A DNA stretch of 12,587 bases from CAYGTK01 sp964352775 (GTDB lineage: Bacteria; Bacteroidota; Bacteroidia; Chitinophagales; CAIOSU01): positions 1 through 12,587 of the forward strand of contig CAYGTK010000126.1 of the NCBI GenBank assembly GCA_964352775.1, given 5' to 3'. Within the stretch, counting starts at the first letter, position 1; each line of letters starts with the position of its first letter. Below are positions 6,896 through 12,587 of this stretch, piece after piece. The position numbers and the translations under genes are program-made. The notes below the pieces were generated by a model, which was not told the origin of the DNA, made no database searches, and saw only the letters and a program-made list of their open reading frames with translations.

Positions 6896-6925
6896 TAAAT
6901 GTACAAACTAGTCCTTTACTAGCAA
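6896..6925 (-). promoter_or_regulatory. Bacteroidota-type promoter of the ATPase-DUF4276 operon
   Basis: Read on the minus strand, TTG (6925-6923) is followed after exactly 19 bp by TACATTTA (6903-6896), which matches the -7 consensus TAnnTTTG at seven of eight positions. It lies about 30 bp before the ATG at 6866, giving a short leader, and lies beyond the arfB stop, so the cassette can be expressed independently of arfB. Confidence 0.7.
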
Positions 6926-6942
6926 CAAATCCAGAAACCTAA

Positions 6943-7356
6943 TCACCACTCCCCTCTTTTCAAATTGCCCCTTAGCTTTTTCTTTTCGCCATGGGCTTTT
7001 TTCTTTTTTAGGCGGGCTTCTTTTACTCCGCGTGGTATCCGTGCCTTTTTGCGGGGCTTGGGTATATGTAAGGCTTGGGTAATTAGCTTGTGTAGCAGTT
7101 TTAAGGCTTCCTCTTTATTTCGTAGTTGGCTGCGGGTATTTTGACTTACTACGTGTAATATGCCTTCTGTATCAATTCGGTTAGCTAGCTTGGCAGTTAT
7201 ACGGGCCTGCTCGGCCTCGGTGAATTCCTTGCACTCGTGTATGTTAATGAGCAGCTCTACCTTGGTATTGGTTTTATTGACATGCTGCCCCCCAGGCCCA
7301 CCGCTGCGTGCGGTGCGGTAAGTTATGTATCCCGTAAGGTCGAACTGCCGTTGCAT
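6943..7356 (-). CDS. arfB: Ribosome-rescue peptidyl-tRNA hydrolase ArfB (YaeJ/ICT1 family)
   Basis: ArfB enters ribosomes stalled on mRNAs without a stop codon and hydrolyses the peptidyl-tRNA. The 137-residue protein has a small catalytic domain with the release-factor motif SGGPGGQHVNKTNTKVEL (18-35), in which GGQ is residues 22-24, and a strongly basic C-terminal tail rich in KK and RK pairs from about residue 98, which in the family lies in the empty mRNA channel. Length and layout match ArfB and exclude full release factors, which have extra recognition domains. The ATG at 7356 fits the family start. A perfect -7 element lies five bases upstream of the ATG, so the mRNA may be almost leaderless. 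Its neighbour on the other side is divergently transcribed. Confidence 0.93.
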   Translation of the reverse strand: MQRQFDLTGYITYRTARSGGPGGQHVNKTNTKVELLINIHECKEFTEAEQARITAKLANRIDTEGILHVVSQNTRSQLRNKEEALKLLHKLITQALHIPKPRKKARIPRGVKEARLKKKKAHGEKKKLRGNLKRGEW

Positions 7357-7360
7357 TCGG

Positions 7361-7368
7361 CAAAGTTA
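7361..7368 (-). promoter_or_regulatory. -7 promoter element of arfB
   Basis: On the minus strand TAACTTTG is an exact match to TAnnTTTG and ends 4 bp before the arfB ATG. No TTG sits at the usual -33 distance. If used, transcription would begin at or within a base or two of the start codon. Confidence 0.5.
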
Positions 7369-7502
7369 ATAGCTATTTGTTTTACCTGCCGTATTTATGT
7401 CATAACATACACCTGTGTTGACAACCATCTATGAGAAATGAAGGATTTTAGTTATTTTTCAGAACCTAATAGCTTTTAACTATCCTTAAACCTAATTTTG
7501 CT

Positions 7503-8339
7503 ATGAACAAAAAGAGCTTTTTATGGGTGTTTGCCGCCGTTATTACGGGGTGCGCTCTAATGAATTTTTCAAATGGCCCTGCAGCGGGTAATGCTAATGC
7601 TACCGGATCACCAGGTAGTACTTCTTGTGGAGCGGGCGGATGCCACGGCTCTGTAAATACAGCAAGACTTAGCATTGATATTATAGACGCCAATAGCCAG
7701 GCAGTAACGGAATATACTCCAGGAGAGGTATATAGCATTACTTATACCATTAGTGCTGCTACGATAGCTTCCGCTTCGCGCTGGGGTATGCAAAGTGCTG
7801 TACTTGATGCTAGCGATGCGCAAGCCGGTACTTTGGCTAATGCAAGTGCTAATTTGAATACTGTAAACTTAGGTGGCATTGACTTTGTTGAGCACGGACC
7901 ACCAAGTTCGGATAGTACGTTCTCTGTTACATGGACTGCACCAGCAGCTGGTACTGGAGATGTAACTGTATATGCTAATGGAATAGCAGCTAACAACAAT
8001 GGTGCTGCTAGTAGTGATGCATTTGCAGGAGGTACTCCAATTACTTTAACCGAAATGGTTATGGATACTGTTATTGACACAACATCTATTTATGACAGAT
8101 CATTTGATGCACGTTACAAGTTATACCCTAACCCTGTACAAGCTAACCTTGTAGTAGAGAGCCCAAGCGCTGGAACACTTCAGGTATTTAGTCTTGCTGG
8201 TCAGTTAGTATTAACTACTGAAGTAGCTAACGGTATTAACAGTATTGATGCAACAGCTATTGAAAGTGGTTTGTATTTAGCTACTGTTAGCAACGAAGAT
8301 GGTGTTGTAGTTAACCGCACAAAATTGATAAGGGAGTAA
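7503..8339 (+). CDS. Choice-of-anchor V domain protein with T9SS sorting domain
   Basis: This 278-residue secreted protein is expected to cross the outer membrane through the type IX secretion system. It begins with a hydrophobic export signal (residues 1-20); ITGC at 14-17 could also be read as a lipobox, so signal peptidase I or II is undecided. The mature N-terminus has TGSPGSTSCGAGGCHGS, with Cys42, Cys47 and His48, the hallmark of choice-of-anchor V proteins, followed by a Reeler-like beta domain (about 55-175). The C-terminal 75 residues (about 204-278) are a type A sorting domain, with YPNPV, a FSLAGQLV strand, GLYLATV and a final TKLIRE. Its ligand is unknown. ATG 7503 is the only start that keeps the signal peptide. 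TATTTTTC (7453-7460) is a possible -7 element. The gene ends at a strong terminator. Confidence 0.88.
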   Translation: MNKKSFLWVFAAVITGCALMNFSNGPAAGNANATGSPGSTSCGAGGCHGSVNTARLSIDIIDANSQAVTEYTPGEVYSITYTISAATIASASRWGMQSAVLDASDAQAGTLANASANLNTVNLGGIDFVEHGPPSSDSTFSVTWTAPAAGTGDVTVYANGIAANNNGAASSDAFAGGTPITLTEMVMDTVIDTTSIYDRSFDARYKLYPNPVQANLVVESPSAGTLQVFSLAGQLVLTTEVANGINSIDATAIESGLYLATVSNEDGVVVNRTKLIRE

Positions 8340-8362
8340 TACTCTCCTGTACAATATTTCAT

Positions 8363-8392
8363 AAGCCCTCACCAATAGGTGAGGGCTTTTTT
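8363..8392 (+). terminator. Intrinsic terminator of the choice-of-anchor V gene
   Basis: AAGCCCTCACC (8363-8373) pairs perfectly over 11 bp with GGTGAGGGCTT (8378-8388) around an AATA loop and runs into TTTTTT. It lies 24 bp after the stop codon. Because the stem is perfect it may also slow minus-strand transcripts, but the T run serves the + strand. Confidence 0.92.
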
Positions 8393-8395
8393 GTT

Positions 8396-9100
8396 TTAGG
8401 GAATGATATTTATGAATTCCCCCTTCAGCCACTTTTTCACCAATTCGGGATTATTGCCCAATAAATTGCCCACTACGTATAGATTGGAACTAAGTAAAGC
8501 GATGGAAGCCTTAGGGCTTTCCTTAACTACACCATCGGTAATGTAGTCAGAATGAATGAAGAACACTTCGCCTTTAATATTGACTAGAAAGCCAACGTGA
8601 TTATCTAAACCCACCACATATAGGCTGTTCTTCTTAGCATTAATGCGTTCTAGTACTATATCCAAGTCGTTATAACTTTTCACACTGCCCTTGGCACAAA
8701 GCGTATTGGCAATAGAGTGAGAATACTGCTGGGCTATCTTATAGCGGTTTAGGTTAAACCCTAGTTGCTTTAGTGGGGTGGTAACAAAGTAGCCACAAGC
8801 TATTTCTCCTTTCAAAGGTTCGGTGGTAATGCCGTTGTAATCCCACTCCGTACCCATCCAATGATGAAACACACCTCCGCTATCGGTCAACAAGCCGAAC
8901 AAGTAGTCATTGGCTTGTTGTTCTAGCCTTGCTTTATCGCCACTTGTAGCTTGCCGATAGGCTTGCTGCATAGTTTGGGTCTGGATGCCTACCTCTGCCA
9001 GTAGCGATGTATAACTTTTGTTGACCACATCAGGGTCAGGCGAATCGAGCAGATGACAACCGAATACGCTTGCCACTGCCAATAATATTATGCGAACCAT
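8396..9100 (-). CDS. NlpC/P60-like cysteine hydrolase, predicted lipoprotein
   Basis: From the ATG at 9100 the product has 234 residues and begins MVRIILLAVASVFGC, a short lipoprotein signal with the lipid-modified Cys at 15. A longer start at 9139 would add 13 residues before this signal and is less likely. The central part reads MGTEWDYNGITTEPLKGEI then ACGYFV, which lines up with the NlpC/P60 pattern GTPYxYGGxxxxGxDCSGxV and puts the nucleophile at Cys102. The histidine motif HVGFLV (His168) and FIHSDY (His183) match HVGIYL and FIHAS of the same family. It may cleave peptidoglycan peptides or other amides from the periplasm or the outer membrane; the substrate is unknown. The family match is by motif only, and other papain-like families are possible. 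It is convergent with the preceding + strand gene. Confidence 0.75.
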   Translation of the reverse strand: MVRIILLAVASVFGCHLLDSPDPDVVNKSYTSLLAEVGIQTQTMQQAYRQATSGDKARLEQQANDYLFGLLTDSGGVFHHWMGTEWDYNGITTEPLKGEIACGYFVTTPLKQLGFNLNRYKIAQQYSHSIANTLCAKGSVKSYNDLDIVLERINAKKNSLYVVGLDNHVGFLVNIKGEVFFIHSDYITDGVVKESPKASIALLSSNLYVVGNLLGNNPELVKKWLKGEFINIIP

Positions 9101-9213
9101 ACTACAGGAACGCCCACTTCTAAATAGAATACACCCCATTAATAATTATTAACTTAATGGATAGGCTTTTAATTGTAAGAAGCTTCAGATCGGCTATTAC
9201 TGACCACCAAAAC

Positions 9214-9241
9214 AAAAAAGCCCGAAGGAAAACCTTCGGGC
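9214..9241 (-). terminator. Intrinsic terminator of the large T9SS surface protein gene
   Basis: On the minus strand GCCCGAAGG pairs perfectly over 9 bp with CCTTCGGGC around a TTTT loop (9241-9220) and is followed by TTTTTT (9219-9214). It lies 41 bp after the stop of the 1050-residue gene and separates it from the NlpC/P60-like gene. Confidence 0.9.
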
Positions 9242-9282
9242 CAATATACTTTAGCTAAAATTTAGACGGCTAAAACATCGCA

Positions 9283-12200
9283 CTACTGACGAATGTAAAT
9301 GGGTATTACCCTTCGTTCACCTGGTAGTTCAATGGTGCAGTAGTACAGTCCATTGGGTAGTTCAGGTAGCTTTAAAGCGTGTAAAGCTTGGCGGCCCGTT
9401 AATCGTTGGGCATGTACCTGGCTACCTGCAGTATTTATCAAGTATATACTAATATCCTCTTCGGGGGCTAGACTAAAGCTCACATTTATATTTCTATTCA
9501 CCGGATTGGGATAGACATCTATCGTCATTTCTGGTGCTGCTAGATCAACTGCTACTACATCCGACACTTCAGTTGTTCCATCAAAGTCAGTTTGGCGTAG
9601 GCGGTAATAGTTAGTTCCTATAACAGGCTCCACATCCAGCTCATCGTAGTGTAACAGTGTAGTGCTATTGCCAGCTCCTTCTACAGTAGCTATAGCTTCA
9701 AACATTTTTCCATCGGTAGATCGCTCCAGCGTAAAGAAGTCGTTGTTTATCTCGTTAGCCGTTGCCCATTTTAGGGCTACTTCTTCCCCAATACTTTCTG
9801 CATCAAAGTACAGTAGATCGATAGGTAGGGTAATGGCCGTACCAGAAGAACCGAGTGTGAACCGCTGCCCACTGGTTAGGTTAACCCCTGAAAACAAGTA
9901 TACGTTACCCCCTTGATCAACAGGAATTATCGTGCTAGTATCGTTATTCGCGAATAACCCATCGCCATCGCTATCTATTATCAGTCGTAATTCAGTAGTA
10001 TCTGGAGCATCAACCCAGTCATTCAAATAAAACAACAAGTCTACCGTGCCCACTTCACCCGTTTCATAAGGCATCCAACTTCTACGCAAGCGATTGGTCA
10101 TTCCTGCTGGCAGATCGTACTCTACTGAGCTTAAACTACTGTCATTATGCGTTATTAAAAGATATTCACCATTAGTCATTTCACTAGGGCTATTTAGGCG
10201 TATTACCTCACCCGTTCCACGTGTATCAGCATGTCGGGTACCATCGGTATACTGGCCTATTCCAAATAAGTCGTTATCAAACACAGCGCTAGTGTCATCA
10301 ATAGCATATAGATCATTGGCTACTGAAATACCATAGCTACTCCCCAAATAGTTTTCAATAAGTATGCGTTCCATTTCAGTGATCACAGTATCGATGTAAA
10401 TGAACTCTCCCATCAAGCCTTTGAAGTTGAGCCCATCTCCACTTACAGCTCCAGTATCAACATAAGTATCATTATCCATACCACCTATACCAATATCACC
10501 CGAGTGGGCGGGTATAACTCCTATATTAGGTATAGCTCCAATAGAAGTACCATTGACATATGCCTCTGCCGTACCCGTACCCGCTTGATCACCATAAAAA
10601 GCAAAGGTGAGCACATTATCGCTACCAGTAGCAATAGGCGTACTAACCGTTTGAAATACCCAGCTACTGCTGGAGTAGGCCCAAGTGCCAAAGAAAAGGG
10701 AATCATCGTGTATGTATATGTTGATACCGTTCACACCGCCACCCTCTTCATATATTATCTCATAGTCGTTAAAACTTTCCGCAGTGCGAATTACCATATG
10801 ATAAGTTCGAGCTGGGAAATTAACGCTCATATTTATCTCGTCGTTATCAGCAATATTAAATACCCTATCGCCATTAAAGTCGAACAATGGCATGCCATTC
10901 ATATTAACGCCAGCATTATTCCTAAATATGGGCTCTAAGCCTGTGCCAGGCTGCTCTGCGGGTATAGAGTTACCACCTTTACTAGCTATAGTAGTTACAA
11001 CAGACCCATCAGATATTACTCTATCTAGATCTACTGCACGATACCAAAAGCGCACATACGAAGTGTCTAATACTCCTGCGGGTCCTAGTGGAGGTATGGA
11101 ACCTACGGTTCCTGATATTACTAACACGGTGAACTCTAGCCCCTCGTCAATATTCATGTTCTCAAATCGGAAGTTGTTTCCACCTACATCAATAGGTACA
11201 CTACTTAGCGGACTCTCATCCAAAAACTGTCCATCACCATCAGTATCTACTATCAATCGAAGATCGGAAGCTGTAAGGGGAGCAACCTCTGAAAGGTCTA
11301 CTACTATGTTAACACTTATTATAGAATCGTTTTGCGTAAGCATCCACGTTCTACTGAATCGTGCGACACTGCTGGCTGGTTTATCGCTAGAGTTGGTGGC
11401 AGTAGCACTGGCACCATTACTTCCTACGAACATGAATTCTCCGTCATCCATTCCAACAGGAACGTTTATCCGGATACCGCCTGCCCTAGAATCGCCATAT
11501 ATTTCGCTTGAAGAGAGACGGCCTATACCCGTTATATCATTATCAAAACCTGAACTAATAGATAGATCTGCTATAGCAACATTGTAATTAGCCAATGTGA
11601 TCCCGAATTTTACGGCCAATGCATTTTCAATAACTATGCGCTGTACATCACTAATCACTTTGTCCCAAACGGCAAACTCAGTAAAACTTCCACCAAAATG
11701 ATGTAGGTCTGAACCCGAAGAGACTCCATCTTTAAAATATGAATCGTTTTGTACACTCCCAATGGCAATAGCCCCTGTATGCTCATATAACACACCAATA
11801 TTACCAACAGTACCCATATTGACCCCATTTGCATAGGCTTTAATAGTACCCGTATTAGAGGTGTTACCTTGATATATCATACTAACTATGTAGGTAGAGT
11901 CTGTAGAAACTGGCGTGGCTAGATAACTAAAACCCCAAGCCGGAGAGGGGTCGCCACTAACCACATTCCAAGCAGCAAGATGTATACTATCATCTTCAAT
12001 GAAGATATTTACCCCACGGCTACCACCGCCTTCTTCATATACTACTTGGCGGGTACTAATATCACTACCCGTTCTAAATACAGCAAAGTAGGTACGTGCA
12101 GTTGCAGTACCAACATTCAAAAAACCATTATTAGCAATATTTAATTCGTCGGTCGATCCATCGAAAAGGATCACTGGCTGCCCATTTATCGAGTTTGCAG

Positions 12201-12435
12201 CATCTGTTTGAAAGGTAGGCCGTTCGCCTCCACTTGCAGTAGCATCTATTGTAGTGGGGCTAGTAGCTGTAACTGTGCTTACAGTATTGCCATCGCTAAG
12301 AGTGGCTGAAAGGCTTGATGCCTGTAGCCATATGTTTAAATTTGCTGCTTCTACATTGCCTAATTCTTGTGCTTTAATAGTAGTACTATAAAAACAGAAT
12401 ATAAGTATAAGCAGCAGGGTCGGTGTGTGCCTCAT
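9283..12435 (-). CDS. Large T9SS-secreted cell-surface protein with two lectin-like (LamG/ConA-type) modules
   Basis: The product has 1050 residues. A signal peptide ends at KAQ (21-23). Two homologous modules follow (about 28-440 and 455-862). Each has a beta-sandwich part resembling LamG/concanavalin-like domains with YEEGGGxxGxNIxIxDDS (133-150; 562-579), then a block with FDNDxxGIG and a GExxx strand, and a calcium-binding-like DTDGDG or DSDGDG loop (397-402; 821-826). Next is a fibronectin-III-like region typical of Bacteroidota (about 869-965: VALKWATANEINNDFFTLER). Last comes the type A sorting domain (about 970-1050) with YPNPV and GLYYCTI. It probably functions as a surface adhesin or binding protein; the ligand is unknown and no catalytic residues are seen. 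The ATG at 12435 is the start that gives the signal peptide. Confidence 0.9.
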   Translation of the reverse strand: MRHTPTLLLILIFCFYSTTIKAQELGNVEAANLNIWLQASSLSATLSDGNTVSTVTATSPTTIDATASGGERPTFQTDAANSINGQPVILFDGSTDELNIANNGFLNVGTATARTYFAVFRTGSDISTRQVVYEEGGGSRGVNIFIEDDSIHLAAWNVVSGDPSPAWGFSYLATPVSTDSTYIVSMIYQGNTSNTGTIKAYANGVNMGTVGNIGVLYEHTGAIAIGSVQNDSYFKDGVSSGSDLHHFGGSFTEFAVWDKVISDVQRIVIENALAVKFGITLANYNVAIADLSISSGFDNDITGIGRLSSSEIYGDSRAGGIRINVPVGMDDGEFMFVGSNGASATATNSSDKPASSVARFSRTWMLTQNDSIISVNIVVDLSEVAPLTASDLRLIVDTDGDGQFLDESPLSSVPIDVGGNNFRFENMNIDEGLEFTVLVISGTVGSIPPLGPAGVLDTSYVRFWYRAVDLDRVISDGSVVTTIASKGGNSIPAEQPGTGLEPIFRNNAGVNMNGMPLFDFNGDRVFNIADNDEINMSVNFPARTYHMVIRTAESFNDYEIIYEEGGGVNGINIYIHDDSLFFGTWAYSSSSWVFQTVSTPIATGSDNVLTFAFYGDQAGTGTAEAYVNGTSIGAIPNIGVIPAHSGDIGIGGMDNDTYVDTGAVSGDGLNFKGLMGEFIYIDTVITEMERILIENYLGSSYGISVANDLYAIDDTSAVFDNDLFGIGQYTDGTRHADTRGTGEVIRLNSPSEMTNGEYLLITHNDSSLSSVEYDLPAGMTNRLRRSWMPYETGEVGTVDLLFYLNDWVDAPDTTELRLIIDSDGDGLFANNDTSTIIPVDQGGNVYLFSGVNLTSGQRFTLGSSGTAITLPIDLLYFDAESIGEEVALKWATANEINNDFFTLERSTDGKMFEAIATVEGAGNSTTLLHYDELDVEPVIGTNYYRLRQTDFDGTTEVSDVVAVDLAAPEMTIDVYPNPVNRNINVSFSLAPEEDISIYLINTAGSQVHAQRLTGRQALHALKLPELPNGLYYCTIELPGERRVIPIYIRQ
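9850..12354 (-). repeat. Internal duplication of a module of about 410 residues
   Basis: Module 1 (11116-12354) and module 2 (9850-11073) of the surface protein share order and spacing of landmarks offset by about 424-429 residues: YEEGGG at 133 and 562, FDND at 297 and 719, DxDGDG at 397 and 821. They differ widely in sequence, so the duplication is old and not an assembly artefact. Confidence 0.75.
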
Positions 12436-12493
12436 CTGCCTCTATAACTGGTTTCGCTAGCTTTTTACGGTACAAGTGTTATAGTGTTGCACC

Positions 12494-12524
12494 CTTTGTG
12501 TTAAAAACACAAAGAAATATTTCT
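12494..12524. promoter_or_regulatory. Two adjoining dyads upstream of the surface protein gene
   Basis: CTTTGTGTT (12494-12502) pairs with AACACAAAG (12506-12514) over 9 bp around AAA, and the perfect palindrome AGAAATATTTCT (12513-12524) overlaps its right arm. They lie about 60-90 bp before the ATG at 12435 and have no T run, so an operator or a REP-like hairpin is more likely than a terminator. I find no clear TAnnTTTG promoter nearby. Confidence 0.4.
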
Positions 12525-12587
12525 AGCATATTAATTGGGGCTAATTGGTAAAGTTTGAGTATCGTGCATATCAACCGACTTTAGGGT

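Noticed and set aside
5097..6928. Inverted 7-mer TTGTTGC / GCAACAA flanking the ATPase-DUF4276 cassette as insertion ends
   Set aside because: Seven bases are expected by chance over this distance; one copy is coding sequence and the other overlaps the promoter -33 element.
7493..7500. TAATTTTG as the promoter of the choice-of-anchor V gene
   Set aside because: It matches TAnnTTTG perfectly but ends 2 bp before the ATG, so transcription would begin inside the coding region, and the next Met would lose the signal peptide.
7626..7650. Cytochrome c heme-binding motif in the choice-of-anchor V protein
   Set aside because: The spacing is CxxxxCH, not CxxCH, and the context is that of the choice-of-anchor V family.
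10892..11587. 231-codon open frame on the + strand opposite the large surface protein
   Set aside because: It is the antisense shadow of a gene with strong family motifs; its translation is low-complexity Ser/Pro/Thr-rich with no motif.

Overview
The window looks like a piece of a Bacteroidota chromosome, probably a draft or metagenome assembly because it contains a run of ten Ns. Three things point to this phylum. Two secreted proteins end in type IX secretion (T9SS) sorting domains of the 'YPNPV...' kind. Several upstream regions carry the Bacteroidota promoter pattern TTG-N19-TAnnTTTG or its -7 half. Most starts lack a Shine-Dalgarno sequence. Genus-level placement is not possible from the sequence alone.

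Layout, left to right. (1) Positions 1-225 are the 3' end of an unrecognised AT-rich gene. (2) Positions 226-643 are a gene-free stretch packed with repeats: four consecutive small hairpins, a 90-bp element with complementary ends, and degenerate microrepeats. (3) aroC (chorismate synthase), interrupted only by the N run, is followed after 12 bp by a glutamate/aspartate-type sodium symporter and then by a short-chain dehydrogenase, all on the + strand. (4) Positions 4085-4463 hold no protein gene but contain a probable structured RNA of about 190 nt closed by a perfect 10-bp stem. (5) A small exported protein follows, ending in a clear + strand terminator.

(6) On the - strand, 5092-6866 is a two-gene cassette: an ABC/OLD-type ATPase and a DUF4276 TOPRIM-like protein whose TTG start overlaps the ATPase stop codon. 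It has its own Bacteroidota promoter and looks like a defence or genome-surveillance module. This is the most likely functional 'system' in the window. (7) arfB (ribosome rescue) follows on the - strand, divergent from (8) a choice-of-anchor V protein with a T9SS tail, which ends at a strong terminator. (9) On the - strand are an NlpC/P60-like lipoprotein and a 1050-residue T9SS cell-surface protein. The latter is built from two copies of a module of about 410-residues with a lectin-like part and ends in its own terminator.

The genes do not form one pathway. aroC is core metabolism, the transporter, reductase and ArfB are housekeeping or accessory, and the right third encodes envelope and surface proteins. 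The non-coding parts (226-643, 4111-4301, 12494-12524) carry more structure than ordinary spacers and deserve comparison across genomes.
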